Assembly: GCA_913055615.1 (NCBI GenBank)
Contig: CAJXKK010000005.1
Span: 77,267 to 141,266 of the forward strand
Direction of reading: 5' to 3'
Length of the DNA: 64,000 nt
Source: an uncultured Ectothiorhodospiraceae bacterium
GTDB taxonomy: Bacteria; Pseudomonadota; Gammaproteobacteria; XJ16; Halofilaceae
Part shown: in pieces, positions 54,838 through 64,000 of the stretch
Numbering within the stretch: the stretch's first letter is position 1
Layout of the letters: each line of letters starts with the position of its first letter
The notes under the pieces: generated by a model
Database searches by the model: none
The model's input: the letters and a program-made list of their open reading frames with translations, nothing else
What the model was told of the DNA's origin: nothing
Translations under genes and position numbers: made by a program

Positions 54838-54897
54838 TGATCCCGCTCCGCGTGGATGCCGATGTATCGCCTCGATCACGAAACCTCCAGCGGCCCA

Positions 54898-56076
54898 TCA
54901 GACCACCTGCCCGGCCGCGTGGCCCGAGGCCCAGGCCCACTGGAAGTTGTAGCCGCCGAGGTGGCCGGTAACGTCCACGACCTCGCCGATGAAGTACAGC
55001 CCTGGAATCCGCTTCGACTCCATGGTGCTGGAGGACAGCCCGTCGGTGCTGACGCCGCCGAGCGTCACTTCCGCGGTCCGGTAGCCTTCGGTGTCCTCGG
55101 GCAGGAAGGCCCACGCATTGAGGCGCCGGCCCAGCTCCGTAAGGTCGCGGTCGCGCAGGTGGCGGACCGGACCACGGAGCGCTACGAGGTCGCCGAGGCG
55201 CTGGGCCAGGCGTTTCGGCAGGCGCGTCGCCAGGGCGTTATGGAGTTCGCTGTCGGGGCGCTCGGCCTTCATCTCCAGCAACCAGGCGGAGGCGTCGAGG
55301 CCCGGCAGCAGATCGACGGTGACCGCCTCACCCGGCTCCCAGTACGAAGAGACCTGCAGGATCGCTGGCCCGCTGATGCCGCGGTGCGTGAAGAGCATCC
55401 CGGCGGCGAACCCGTGGTGGTCGCAGGCGGCGCTCACCGGCAGTGATACGCCCTTGAGTTCGCGGAAGGCGGCGAGCGTCTCGGCATCGAAGATCAACGG
55501 GACCAGTCCCGCGCGGGTCGGCAGCACCTCGTGGCCGAACTGGCGGGCGATCCGGTAACCGAAACCGGTCGCGCCCATTTTCGGGATCGACAGTCCGCCG
55601 CTGGCGATCACCAGGGATTCGCAGCGCATCGGCCCGAGAGTCGTTTCGAGTTCGAACCCCCGGTCCGCCCGCCTGATGCGCTCGATTTCACTGTGGACCT
55701 CGATGCGCACGCCGGCGCGCGCGCACTCGTCCAGCAACATGGCGACGATCTGTTTCGAGGATCCGTCGCAAAACAGTTGGCCGAGTTCCTTTTCGTGGTA
55801 CGCAATGCCGTGGGCCTCGACCAGCGCGATGAAATCCCACTGGGTGTAGCGCGCGAGGGCGGATTTGTGGAAATGCGGGTTGGCCGAGAGGTAGCGCTCG
55901 GGCTCTACATAGAGGTTGGTGAAGTTGCAGCGCCCACCGCCGGACATGAGGATCTTCTTGCCGCAGCGCTCCGCCCTCTCGAGCACGAGCACCCGCCGGC
56001 CGCGGCGGCCCGCCTCGAGCGCGCACATCAGGCCGGCGGCACCGCCACCGATGATGACTGTGTCAAAAGTGTCCAT
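54898..56076 (-). CDS. HI0933-family FAD-dependent oxidoreductase (YhiN-like)
   Basis: A 392-aa flavoprotein of unassigned reaction. The FAD-binding VIIGGGAAGLMCALEAGR (7-24), MSGGGRCNFTNL (44-55) and GEVVDVTGHLGGYNFQWAW (about 366-384) are family hallmarks. Family members are often annotated as aminoacetone oxidases or NAD(P)/FAD-dependent oxidoreductases without proof. It is 60 bp upstream of the amidase on the same strand. Confidence 0.88.
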   Translation of the reverse strand: MDTFDTVIIGGGAAGLMCALEAGRRGRRVLVLERAERCGKKILMSGGGRCNFTNLYVEPERYLSANPHFHKSALARYTQWDFIALVEAHGIAYHEKELGQLFCDGSSKQIVAMLLDECARAGVRIEVHSEIERIRRADRGFELETTLGPMRCESLVIASGGLSIPKMGATGFGYRIARQFGHEVLPTRAGLVPLIFDAETLAAFRELKGVSLPVSAACDHHGFAAGMLFTHRGISGPAILQVSSYWEPGEAVTVDLLPGLDASAWLLEMKAERPDSELHNALATRLPKRLAQRLGDLVALRGPVRHLRDRDLTELGRRLNAWAFLPEDTEGYRTAEVTLGGVSTDGLSSSTMESKRIPGLYFIGEVVDVTGHLGGYNFQWAWASGHAAGQVV

Positions 56077-56160
56077 AGGGGATTCGGGTCAGCAGGTCGG
56101 GAGCGGGCCGATCGGATGCGTGAGCCTGCCGCCTTACGGCCTCGGGCGCAACGCCCGGGG

Positions 56161-56406
56161 TCAACCCCGTGTGGAACAGAAGGGCAGGCCGCCCTCGCGT
56201 TTCACCCGATACATGACTTGGTCCGCTGCACGGATCATTCGTGCGGCGGTGAGTCCGTTCTCGGGGAAGAAGCTGATGCCGACACTGCAGGTGATCGGGT
56301 GGGTCTCACCGCGGGCACGTACCGGCCACGCGACAATCCGGCGCACGCGCTCGGCCGGGCAGCGCGACTCAGGAATGCCAGTGCTCTGGAGGCTGTACCC
56401 GGCCAC
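56161..56406 (-). pseudogene. remnant of a GGDEF domain (diguanylate cyclase)
   Basis: An 81-aa frame whose central part (ITCSVGISFFPENG, then MIRAADQVMYRVKREGG) is the C-terminal half of a GGDEF domain. The GGDEF motif and everything before it are gone, and a different gene's end lies 21 bp upstream. It fills the otherwise empty 56077-56427 space and marks a deletion of an older cyclase gene. Confidence 0.75.
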
Positions 56407-56427
56407 GCGGATCCGCCGGGAGCGCGG

Positions 56428-56862
56428 TCAGCGTCCGCCGCTCCCCCCATCGGCCGGGTGCCGGACACGGCCACGCAGCAGGCGGATATCGCGCCTGCGC
56501 CCCTCCATCAACAGGGCCAGCGGCGTACGCCCATCGGGATCCGGCGCGCGAAGCCACTCGCGCTGACCGGCCGCATCCGGATAGACCTGACGCAGCGCTT
56601 TGTGCAGTGCCAGCAGAGCGGACAGCCGGTAGCGCAGGGCGGTGTCGATGGGTGCGCCCCCGGGCCGCTCGCGCCAGTGGAACAGCGTGCGCAGCGGCAC
56701 ACCGCCAAGAATCGGGGCCGCCTCACGCACACTCAGTCCCCAGACACCGAACAGAACATGCAGAACGGCGCGCAGGAGAGCGGCCTCCGCGCGTCCGGCG
56801 GGCGCGCGCCCTGTCGTCGGGTTCGAGGGTGGAACCTCCGCCGGGGGATCCGCCGGGCTCAT
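56428..56862 (-). CDS. MbcA/ParS/Xre-antitoxin-like protein
   Basis: A 144-aa protein. Residues 30-70 form a helix-turn-helix-like segment ([21 protein letters not shown]). Residues 100-125 ([20 protein letters not shown]) resemble the DUF2384 toxin-binding domain of Xre/MbcA/ParS antitoxins. The partner RES-domain toxin is not in the window. Its ATG overlaps the stop of the SDR gene (ATGA), so it is the last gene of a four-gene operon. An orphan antitoxin or a regulator are both possible. Confidence 0.6.
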   Translation of the reverse strand: MSPADPPAEVPPSNPTTGRAPAGRAEAALLRAVLHVLFGVWGLSVREAAPILGGVPLRTLFHWRERPGGAPIDTALRYRLSALLALHKALRQVYPDAAGQREWLRAPDPDGRTPLALLMEGRRRDIRLLRGRVRHPADGGSGGR

Positions 56863-57647
56863 TCGGCGTAGATCATGCGACGGGTCATGCCGCCATCGAT
56901 GGTCCATTCCTGACCGGTCACGAATCCGGCCGCATCCGACAACAGCCACGCGACGAGTTCGGCGACATCCTCGGGTCGGCCCACCCGCCCGACCGGATGC
57001 TGCGCATGGTCGTCGGCGCTCAAATCGAACCGATCCGGGGCCGGAGCGATCCAGCCGGGACTGACCGCATTCACGCGAATGGCGGGGCCGAGGCTGACGG
57101 CGAGCGCATGCGTGAGTGCGACGAGCCCGCCCTTGCTGGCCGCATAGGCCTCGGTATTGGCCTCGGACTGGTGGGCACGGGTGGAGGTAATGTTGATGAT
57201 GGCGCCACCGGCTACACGCAGGTACGGCACCGCCGCCCGGACACAGTTGAACGCACCGGTCAGGTTGGTGCGCAGGCGCAGATCCCATTCCACGGGATCG
57301 AGTGCCTCGATCGGGCCGTTATCGGGGTCCGCAATGGCCGCATTATTGATCAGCCCGTGCAGCGCACCGAAGTGCTCGATGCCTTCCTGGATCGTGCGCG
57401 CCACCACGCCACTGTCGGTGACATCCATGACCCGCACCTCGAGGGCCTCGCTGGAGATCTCGTGATGCAGCCGCTCCAGGCCGACATGGTCGATGTCCGT
57501 GGCCAGCACGTGCATGCCGTGGCGAACCAGGGTGGTCGCGACCACGGCCCCGATGCCATGGGCGGCACCGGTGACGATCACCAGTCGCCCCGCGAGCCCG
57601 GCCGCGGTCCCCCGTTTCTCGCTCAGGGCGTGGTTGTTCGTGTTCAT
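56859..57647 (-). CDS. short-chain dehydrogenase/reductase
   Basis: A 262-aa classical SDR. The cofactor loop VTGAAHGIG (about 25-33), NNAA (about 102-105), the Ser of NITSTRA (about 151-157) and the catalytic YAASK (about 165-169) are present, with VNAVSPGWI after it. Asp (LATDID) at the end of the second strand favours NAD(H). The substrate is unknown. The ATG at 57647 has GAGGGAG upstream and overlaps the DUF423 stop (ATGA). Confidence 0.9.
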   Translation of the reverse strand: MNTNNHALSEKRGTAAGLAGRLVIVTGAAHGIGAVVATTLVRHGMHVLATDIDHVGLERLHHEISSEALEVRVMDVTDSGVVARTIQEGIEHFGALHGLINNAAIADPDNGPIEALDPVEWDLRLRTNLTGAFNCVRAAVPYLRVAGGAIINITSTRAHQSEANTEAYAASKGGLVALTHALAVSLGPAIRVNAVSPGWIAPAPDRFDLSADDHAQHPVGRVGRPEDVAELVAWLLSDAAGFVTGQEWTIDGGMTRRMIYAE

Positions 57648-58036
57648 CGACTCTCCCTCAAGCACCCACCGGTAATCAGCGCGCCCCAGCCAAGCAGGAA
57701 GGCGATGCCCCCGATGGGCGTGATCGCGCCGAGCCAGCCGATGCCGGTGACCGCGAGCAGATACAGCGACCCGCTGAAGACGACGATGCCGAACGACCAT
57801 GCCAGACAGGCGAGCACCAGCGGCCCGCGCCGGATCCCTGCGGCGGGCGCGATGGCGGCCAGCAGCATCGCCACGGTATGGACGAAGTGATAGTGCCCGG
57901 CCGTATCGAACACCGCGCGCATATCGGCCCCGAGCACATCGCGCAGGGCATGCGCGCCGAAGGCGCCGAGGGCGACCGCAAGCAGCCCCGATACGCCGGC
58001 GGCGATGAGGGCCCAGCGGATCAAGGGCGTTGGCAC
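57644..58036 (-). CDS. DUF423 family membrane protein (YgdD-like)
   Basis: A 130-aa inner-membrane protein with four helices. [13 protein letters not shown] (about 22-34) and [11 protein letters not shown] (about 47-57) are the DUF423 signature. I prefer the GTG at 58036, which gives the usual N-terminus and begins 4 bp after the preceding gene; an ATG at 58078 would overlap that gene by 38 bp. The function of the family is unknown. Coupled to the SDR gene by an ATGA overlap. Confidence 0.8.
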   Translation of the reverse strand: MPTPLIRWALIAAGVSGLLAVALGAFGAHALRDVLGADMRAVFDTAGHYHFVHTVAMLLAAIAPAAGIRRGPLVLACLAWSFGIVVFSGSLYLLAVTGIGWLGAITPIGGIAFLLGWGALITGGCLRESR

Positions 58037-58040
58037 CGCC

Positions 58041-58244
58041 TCAGCGATCGACCCGTTCCAGGATAAGCCGCGGTACATCGCCGCGGCGCGAATACAGGTG
58101 CTCGCGCTGCATCTCCTTGAGCGCGGCGTCGCGGTCGCGCTCGTCCTCGTACCACTCGAAGGCCTCCCAATCGTCGCCCAACAGGTGGGACTGCCGCCGT
58201 GGATGGTCCGGCGCGAGCGTCTTGCGGATACCGAATCGCTTCAT
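58041..58244 (-). CDS. small hypothetical protein, operon leader gene
   Basis: 67 aa, highly charged (MKRFGIRKTLAP, then DDWEAFEWYEDERDRDA). No membrane helix or known motif. The ATG at 58244 has GGAAGA upstream. It is the first gene of a tightly packed run with DUF423, SDR and the antitoxin-like gene. Confidence 0.6.
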   Translation of the reverse strand: MKRFGIRKTLAPDHPRRQSHLLGDDWEAFEWYEDERDRDAALKEMQREHLYSRRGDVPRLILERVDR

Positions 58245-58489
58245 GATGTTCTTCCGGCGGGTGGATGGGCGCCACCGGCCATTGCGGGTGCGGGCTGGCG
58301 AATCAACGCCCCCCCCCTGTCGGATGCCCGGGCGGCGCGCTCGCCGGCCGCCCCTCGGGCCGGCCTGGATCGCGTATCATTTTAGGCCACTGCCCGGTGA
58401 TGATCCACGGGCGCAGACACATCGTGCGGGCGTCGCAGGCCTGGCCCGCGACATGCCCCACGAGCGGACAGCCACCAAAGGAGCCCCGA

Positions 58490-59563
58490 ATGAGCAGCTC
58501 GGAACGCTGGATGATCTTTGCCGGAATCGTGCTCGCCGGCTGCCTGGTCTGGCTGCTGCAGCCGGTACTGACGCCGTTTCTGGCCGCCGCCCTGCTGGCC
58601 TATCTCGGCGATCCCGTCGTCGACCGACTAGAGACCTGGCGTCTTCCGCGTACGGGTGCCGTGCTGGTCGTGTTCACCGGCCTCCTGCTGGTCATCCTCG
58701 CACTGGTGCTGCTGGTCATCCCCATGGTCGGGTCACAGATCGAGTACCTGCGCGAGGTCCTGCCCGCGATGTTCGCCTGGGCCCAGGACACGGCGATCCC
58801 CTGGATCGAGGGCGAATTCGAGGTCGATCTGAGCCAGCATCTGCGCCTCGACCGGATCGGGACCGAGCTCGCAGCCCACTGGCGGGAGACCGGCAATATC
58901 GCCACCCTGATCCTGCAGCGCGTATCCAGCTCCGGGCTGGCCCTGATCGGCTGGGTGGCGACCGCGGCGCTGATACCGGTCGTGACGTTCTATCTCCTGC
59001 GCGACTGGGACAAGCTGGTCGCCCGTGTGCGCGATCTGCTGCCGCGGCGCATCGAGCCGGTCGTGAGCCGTCTCACGCGCGAGTGCGACGAGGTACTCGG
59101 TGCGTTCCTGCGGGGGCAACTGCTGGTCATGCTGAGCCTCGGCGTCATCTACGCCATCGGGCTCTGGGCACTGGGGCTCGATCTGGCGCTGCTGATCGGC
59201 ATGGTGGCCGGCATCGCCAGCATCGTGCCCTACCTGGGGACGATCGTGGGTATCGCCGCCGCGCTCGCGGCGGCGGTTTTCCAGTTCGGCGATGTCTGGC
59301 ACCTGGTCGGCGTGGCCGTCGTCTTCGGGGTCGGTCAGATGCTCGAGGGCATGGTCCTCACACCACTGCTGGTCGGTGACCGGATCGGCATGCACCCGGT
59401 CGCGGTGATCTTCGCCATCCTGGCCGGCGGCCAGCTGTTCGGTTTCGTCGGTGTCCTGCTCGCACTCCCGGTCGCCGCGGTGATAATGGTCCTGCTCCGG
59501 CATGTGCATGACATCTATAAAGGCAGTGAGCTGTACGGGACCCACGGAGACGTCGAAGGCTGA
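58490..59563 (+). CDS. AI-2E family transporter (PerM-like permease)
   Basis: A 357-aa membrane protein. N-terminal helices (about 7-40) are followed by a polar stretch (about 85-150), then helices at about 158-178, 206-275 and 285-340. FLRGQLLVML (about 205-214) and the conserved GQMLEGMVLTPLLVGDRIGMHPV (about 282-304) are family signatures. Members are linked to autoinducer-2 export, but also to Na+/H+ antiport, so the substrate is open. The ATG at 58490 follows AAAGGAG. Confidence 0.88.
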   Translation: MSSSERWMIFAGIVLAGCLVWLLQPVLTPFLAAALLAYLGDPVVDRLETWRLPRTGAVLVVFTGLLLVILALVLLVIPMVGSQIEYLREVLPAMFAWAQDTAIPWIEGEFEVDLSQHLRLDRIGTELAAHWRETGNIATLILQRVSSSGLALIGWVATAALIPVVTFYLLRDWDKLVARVRDLLPRRIEPVVSRLTRECDEVLGAFLRGQLLVMLSLGVIYAIGLWALGLDLALLIGMVAGIASIVPYLGTIVGIAAALAAAVFQFGDVWHLVGVAVVFGVGQMLEGMVLTPLLVGDRIGMHPVAVIFAILAGGQLFGFVGVLLALPVAAVIMVLLRHVHDIYKGSELYGTHGDVEG

Positions 59564-59684
59564 TCCAAGACCTCCCCGGCAGGCGGACCGTAAGTCCCGG
59601 TCGGGTTGCGCCTGGACGCTTCGGTATGCGTGTTATGGTTTGCGACCGGGCAGGACCACGAACGGTACCGGGGGGGGGCAGGGA

Positions 59685-62591
59685 ATGCAGTGGGAATCGC
59701 GCGTCACGCCGCCGGGCGCACCCGGCACGGTGGAGGCGGCGGAGCGGATGGTCGACGGTCTGCCGGGGCTGTACTGCCTTGTCCGCAGCCGGGACGGCAC
59801 GCTGCTGCACTGGAATCGATCGCTGGAGTCGTTCATCGGGCGCAACGCCCATGAACTCAAGCAGCAGCGGTTGTTCGACCTGCTGCACCCCGACGACGTC
59901 TCCGCCGTGCGTGCAACCTGCGAGCGCGCCGAACCCGGCGGTAGCGCTCAATGCGAGGGCCGGGTCCTGCGCGCGGACGGGACCGCGGCGCTGCACCATT
60001 TCGCCATCCACGTCGTGGACTGGGCCGATGAGCCCTGCCTGTGCCTGCTCGGTATCGATCTCTCCAACCGGCGCCGGAGCGAGGAAGCACTCCGCCAGAC
60101 CCGCGATCTGCTGATCGATGCGATCGAGTCGATGTCGGAGGGCTTCGCGTATTTCGACGCCGATGACCGCCTCCTGCTGTTCAATTCGCGCTACAGCGAA
60201 CTGACCGGTTCCGATGAGGCCCTCGCCGCGGGCACGCCTCATTACCGGCTGCAGCGGGTGATCGGCGATCGCGCCAGCGACACCGAAGTGGATAAAGCCA
60301 TAAAGGAGGAGACGGGAGGACGCGCGCAGCAGGGCCAGCAATCCGCCCTGCAACCGCGCGAAATCCGGGCGCCCGGTAACCGCTGGCTGCGGGCCCAGCA
60401 ACGCCGCACGCGCGATGGCGGCACCGTGGATGTGCGCACCGACATTACCGAACTCAAGGAACGAGAACGCCGTCTGCGCGAAAGCGAGCAGCGCTACCGC
60501 AGCCTCGTGGACCTGTCGCCGGATGGCATCGTTCTGAGTGAGGATACCCGCATCCGTTTCGTCAACCCGGCGGGGCTGCGCCTCGTCGGCGCGAGCGGTA
60601 CCGATGAAGTCGTCGGGCGGTCCCTGCTCGATTTCGTCGAACCGGAGATGCAGCCGATCGCACGGGAACGGATCGAGGCCGTCGCACAGGGGCGCGCGGT
60701 CGCACCGCTCGAATGCGCGTTACGGCGCCTTGACGGTGAACGCGGCTGGATAGAGGTGCGGGCGCGCAGGATCCGTTACGGGGGCGGCCGCGCAATCCTC
60801 ACGGTTGCCCGCGACATCACCGCACGCAAACGGGATGAAGATCGTTACCGCGTGCTGGAGCGGATCGCACGCGCTACCCCGCTGAACGAACTCGTTGATG
60901 ATATCGCGACCATGGTCGAGCACCAGTGCCGGGGCGTGCGCGTGGCCGTACTCGTGCGCTCGGGCCGGTTCCTGATCAGCCCCGAGGGTCACGATACCGC
61001 GATCGAGACCACCCTGTTCGAAGCCGCCGACACCTCGACGATCACCGGCGCGACCGATGTCCTGTTACCGGACAGCGTCGCGGGGGTGTGGCGGGACCCG
61101 CCTCGTCCGGCAAACCTGCACGGCGCCTCGATCACCGATCCCAACGGGAGCCTGCTGGGGGCCATCGTCTTTGGTCCGGCCGATCATGCATGCGCACCCG
61201 CCCACGACGAACGGGCACGGGCCAGTCTTGCCGAGGCGGTCAAGCTGGCCGCGATCGCCATCGAACAGGACCAGCTCACCAACCGCCTGAGCCACCAGGC
61301 GCACCACGATGCGCTCACCGGTCTGCCGAACCGGACCCTGTTGATGGACCGCCTCGAACAGGCGCTTGCCCGGGCGACGCGTCACGCGGACGAAGTCGCG
61401 CTGGTGATGCTGGATCTCGATGAATTCAAGCGGATCAATGACAGTCTTGGACATGCCATCGGCGACCAGCTGCTCGAGGCGGTCGGGCTCCATCTCCAGG
61501 ACGCTCTGCGCGCGGACGACACCGTCGCCCGCCTTGGCGGTGACGAATTCGTGCTCGTGCTCCCGCGTGCGGGCATGGACCAGGCCGCCCGGGTAGCGCA
61601 GAAGGTCCTTGAGGCGCTGGACACGCCGACCCGGATCGCCGACCAGGATCTTGCCACCGGGGCGAGCATCGGCGTCGCCCTGTTCCCGGACGACGGCAAC
61701 GCACCCGAGGCACTGCTCCAGGCGGCCGATACCGCGATGTACGCCGCCAAGACCGCGGGCCGCAACTGTTACCGCTTCTTCGCCGAGACCATGAACACCG
61801 CGGTCACCGAGCGCCTGAAGCTGGAGAGCGACCTGCGGGCGGCCCTCGATGACGGCAACCTGACGATCCGCTACCAGCCATGGGTATCGCTCCCCGACGG
61901 ACATGTGCGCGGGGCCGAGGCACTCGTGCGCTGGCAGCACCCGATCCATGGGCTGCTGCACCCGCGCGAGTTCCTGGGAGTCTGCGAACAGGCTCGCCTG
62001 CACCGGCGGCTCGACGCGTGGGTATTGCATCACGTCGCCCTGCAGGCCGAGACATGGCGGCGACTCGATCGCGGCTGGCGGATCGCGCTGAACCTGTCAC
62101 CGATCGAACTCCATGATCCCGACTTCGTGGATATGCTTATCCGGGCGATCGAACGCACTGGCGTTGCGCCATCGTGTCTGGAGATCGAGGTCACGGAACA
62201 CGCCGTGATGCGCAACAGCACCCACACGCGCAGGCAACTGGAACGCCTGCGCTCGGGCGCCCCGGGGGTGCGCATCGCGCTGGACAACTTCGGCCGCGGA
62301 TACTCCTCACTGACCCACCTGCGCGAGTTGCCGATCGACACGCTGAAGATCGACCGTACGTTCACCCATGAACTGACGCGTACCGCGGACACTTCCACCG
62401 CCCAGGCCATGCTGGGCTCGATCGTCGAGCTGGGACACAGCCTCGGCATGGAAGTGATCGCCGAGGGCATCGAACAGTCCGGTCAGCACAAGGCGGCGTT
62501 CGAGGCCGGCTGCGACGGCGCCCAGGGCTTTTATTTCAGTGCGCCGCTTCGTGCGGAGGGACTCGAGGCATACGCCGACCGCGAGGTCTGA
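59685..62591 (+). CDS. PAS-PAS-PAS-GGDEF-EAL sensor protein
   Basis: A 968-aa cytoplasmic protein. Three PAS-like domains (about 15-125, 140-265 and 270-390) precede a GAF-like region (about 400-520), GGDEF (RLGGDEF near 616) and EAL (GAEALVRW near 744). The GGDEF site is intact. In the EAL domain the usual DDFGTG is DNFGRG (near 865), changing the second metal-site Asp to Asn, which may impair hydrolysis. The ATG at 59685 has GCAGGGA upstream. It is followed by gpmA on the other strand. Confidence 0.87.
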   Translation: MQWESRVTPPGAPGTVEAAERMVDGLPGLYCLVRSRDGTLLHWNRSLESFIGRNAHELKQQRLFDLLHPDDVSAVRATCERAEPGGSAQCEGRVLRADGTAALHHFAIHVVDWADEPCLCLLGIDLSNRRRSEEALRQTRDLLIDAIESMSEGFAYFDADDRLLLFNSRYSELTGSDEALAAGTPHYRLQRVIGDRASDTEVDKAIKEETGGRAQQGQQSALQPREIRAPGNRWLRAQQRRTRDGGTVDVRTDITELKERERRLRESEQRYRSLVDLSPDGIVLSEDTRIRFVNPAGLRLVGASGTDEVVGRSLLDFVEPEMQPIARERIEAVAQGRAVAPLECALRRLDGERGWIEVRARRIRYGGGRAILTVARDITARKRDEDRYRVLERIARATPLNELVDDIATMVEHQCRGVRVAVLVRSGRFLISPEGHDTAIETTLFEAADTSTITGATDVLLPDSVAGVWRDPPRPANLHGASITDPNGSLLGAIVFGPADHACAPAHDERARASLAEAVKLAAIAIEQDQLTNRLSHQAHHDALTGLPNRTLLMDRLEQALARATRHADEVALVMLDLDEFKRINDSLGHAIGDQLLEAVGLHLQDALRADDTVARLGGDEFVLVLPRAGMDQAARVAQKVLEALDTPTRIADQDLATGASIGVALFPDDGNAPEALLQAADTAMYAAKTAGRNCYRFFAETMNTAVTERLKLESDLRAALDDGNLTIRYQPWVSLPDGHVRGAEALVRWQHPIHGLLHPREFLGVCEQARLHRRLDAWVLHHVALQAETWRRLDRGWRIALNLSPIELHDPDFVDMLIRAIERTGVAPSCLEIEVTEHAVMRNSTHTRRQLERLRSGAPGVRIALDNFGRGYSSLTHLRELPIDTLKIDRTFTHELTRTADTSTAQAMLGSIVELGHSLGMEVIAEGIEQSGQHKAAFEAGCDGAQGFYFSAPLRAEGLEAYADREV

Positions 62592-62607
62592 GCGCGGGCT
62601 CGCGCGA

Positions 62608-63357
62608 TCAGCCCTTCGCCTGGCCCTGGCGGCTTACCGCCTCCATCGCCTTCTCGACGGCCTCGGGATCCCCGAGATAACGGCGATCGGTCGGGCGCAG
62701 ATCCGCATCGAGGGTATAGACCAGCGGCATACCGGTCGGGATGTTGACCCCGGTGATCGCCTCGTCGCTCATGCCTTCCAGGTGTTTTACGAGCGCCCGC
62801 AGGGAGTTGCCGTGGGCGACGATCAGCACGCGCTCGCCGCTGCGGATGACCGGCGCGATCTCTTCTTCCCAGTACGGCATGAAACGCCCGACGGTATCCG
62901 CCAGGCATTCGGTCAACGGGATATCGGCGGGTGCGAGATCGCGGTAGCGCTGGTCGTGGGCCGGATTGCGCTCGTCGTCCGGCTCGAGTTCCGGTGGCCG
63001 CGTGGCATAGCTGCGGCGCCAGGTATGGACCTGCTCGTCGCCGTATTTCGCCGCCGTTTCGGCCTTGTTGAGACCCTGCAACGCACCGTAGTGGCGCTCG
63101 TTCAGCCGCCAGTGGCGCTGGACCGGGAGCCACATGCGATCGAGTTCGTCGAGCGTGATCCAAAGCGTGCGGATCGCCCGCTTGAGCAGGGAGGTATAAC
63201 AGCGATCGAAATCATAGCCCTCCTCGCGCAGGGCGGCGCCCCCCTGACGGGCCTCGTCGCGCCCCGTATCGGTCAGATCAACGTCGGCCCAGCCAGTGAA
63301 CCGGTTCTCCCGGTTCCATTCACTCTCGCCATGGCGCAAAAGCACGACGGTATACAT
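62608..63357 (-). CDS. gpmA: 2,3-bisphosphoglycerate-dependent phosphoglycerate mutase
   Basis: Interconverts 3- and 2-phosphoglycerate (249 aa). [18 protein letters not shown] (6-23) carries the phospho-His. [19 protein letters not shown] (about 89-107) and [15 protein letters not shown] (about 180-194) are the other active-site segments. It lies 22 bp behind tatC on the same strand and may be read with it. It links glycolysis to the pyk block at 12 kb. Confidence 0.96.
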   Translation of the reverse strand: MYTVVLLRHGESEWNRENRFTGWADVDLTDTGRDEARQGGAALREEGYDFDRCYTSLLKRAIRTLWITLDELDRMWLPVQRHWRLNERHYGALQGLNKAETAAKYGDEQVHTWRRSYATRPPELEPDDERNPAHDQRYRDLAPADIPLTECLADTVGRFMPYWEEEIAPVIRSGERVLIVAHGNSLRALVKHLEGMSDEAITGVNIPTGMPLVYTLDADLRPTDRRYLGDPEAVEKAMEAVSRQGQAKG

Positions 63358-63379
63358 GATGCAGATCTCCGCAAGACGC

Positions 63380-64000
63380 TCAGGAATCGTTGTCCGTATC
63401 GCCGTCGCCCGCGGCCATCTGCGCCTGACGCCGGCGCATGAGCCGCGACATGGTGAGGCCCACTTCGAACAGCAGCCACATCGGCAGCGCCAGCAGTGTC
63501 TGCGAGATCACGTCCGGCGGCGTCAGGAACATGCCGATCACGAAGGCGGCGACAATAAAGTACGGGCGCTTCTTCGCCAGGCTCTCGGGCGTGGTCACAC
63601 CCGCCATCACGAGCAGGATGGTCGCGACCGGGACCTCGAACGCGATCCCGAAGGCGAAGAACAGGGTGATCACGAAATCGAGATACCGGGCGATATCCGT
63701 CATCACGTTTACGCCAGCCGGCGCGACACTCGTGAAGAAGCCGAACACGATGGGGAACACGGCGAAATACGCGAAGGCCACTCCGGCGTAGAACAGCAGC
63801 GTGGCCGAGAGCAGCAGCGGCCGCGCCAGCTTGCGCTCGTTCATGTACAGGCCGGGCGCCACGAAGCGCCAGATCTCGTACAGGATGTAGGGGACCGACA
63901 GGAAGATGGCCAGCATCAACGTCAGCTTGAACGGGATCAGGAACGGCGAGGCGACGTCGATCGCGATCATGCTCGTGCCCTCGGGCATGTGCACGAGCAG
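63380..64000 (-). CDS. tatC: Sec-independent translocase subunit TatC, 3' part (runs off the right edge)
   Basis: Inner-membrane TatC, core receptor of the twin-arginine export pathway. About 206 residues are present and the N-terminus is outside the window. [21 protein letters not shown] and [12 protein letters not shown] are family-typical, with helices 2-6 following and a charged C-terminal tail ([19 protein letters not shown]). TatA and TatB genes are probably just beyond base 64000. Confidence 0.95.
   Translation of the reverse strand: MLVHMPEGTSMIAIDVASPFLIPFKLTLMLAIFLSVPYILYEIWRFVAPGLYMNERKLARPLLLSATLLFYAGVAFAYFAVFPIVFGFFTSVAPAGVNVMTDIARYLDFVITLFFAFGIAFEVPVATILLVMAGVTTPESLAKKRPYFIVAAFVIGMFLTPPDVISQTLLALPMWLLFEVGLTMSRLMRRRQAQMAAGDGDTDNDS

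Overview
The window is GC-rich gammaproteobacterial chromosome. Gene content and gene order (gph-rpe, tkt-gap-pgk-pyk, a glycogen cluster, Fur-controlled bacterioferritin genes, a TatC gene, many c-di-GMP enzymes) would fit the purple sulfur bacteria / Ectothiorhodospiraceae side of the class. That placement is an inference from content, not from a phylogeny. Most genes are ordinary housekeeping genes on dense, often overlapping operons. The intergenic spaces carry several families of dispersed hairpin repeats.

Layout. 0-5.3 kb: the 5' part of gph, rpe, an outer-membrane beta-barrel protein, and a coupled trio of a lipoprotein, an S8/S53-like serine peptidase and a truncated barrel paralogue. 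5.4-12.3 kb: an ABC exporter, purK-purE, Fur-boxed bfd and bfr, a small Fur-boxed membrane gene, purC and bioD. 12.4-18.4 kb: tkt-gap-pgk-pyk in one direction, the glycolysis / pentose-phosphate / Calvin-type carbon block. 18.7 kb: rpoD, with its own terminator. 20.9-33 kb: a full glycogen / alpha-glucan cluster (glgP, malQ, a GH57 enzyme, glgC, glgB, glgA) and a host-attachment-family protein. 33.7-44.5 kb: a 10.7-kb integrative element in a tRNA-Ile2(CAU) gene, bounded by 43-bp direct repeats. 44.8-49.7 kb: a KaiC-like ATPase coupled to a GGDEF-EAL protein, plus a divergent diguanylate cyclase. 49.8-64 kb: a UvrD-like helicase, an amidase, an HI0933-type flavoprotein, a compact four-gene operon ending in an MbcA/ParS-like gene, an AI-2E-family permease, a PAS-GGDEF-EAL protein, gpmA and the 3' part of tatC.

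The most interesting region is the left half of the integrative element (34.0-38.1 kb). It is an operon whose codon use is visibly richer in A/T than its surroundings. It encodes, in order: (1) an ASCH domain that keeps the Lys-Thr-Glu residues of YqfB (N4-acetylcytidine amidohydrolase) fused to a RuBisCO-like domain that has lost the carbamylated lysine, with the junction interrupted by a C9 tract; (2) a three-helix membrane protein; (3) a GNAT acyltransferase; (4) a second ASCH protein; and (5) an HNH endonuclease with an extra N-terminal domain. The right half carries a P4-like backbone (DUF927 ATPase, AlpA-type regulator, tyrosine integrase), an HNH-HIT fusion protein and two unknown genes. 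I propose, as inference only, that the left cassette is a nucleotide or base modification and restriction system that has not been described.

Limits: all calls come from reading translations and motifs by eye. No database search, folding or alignment program was run.
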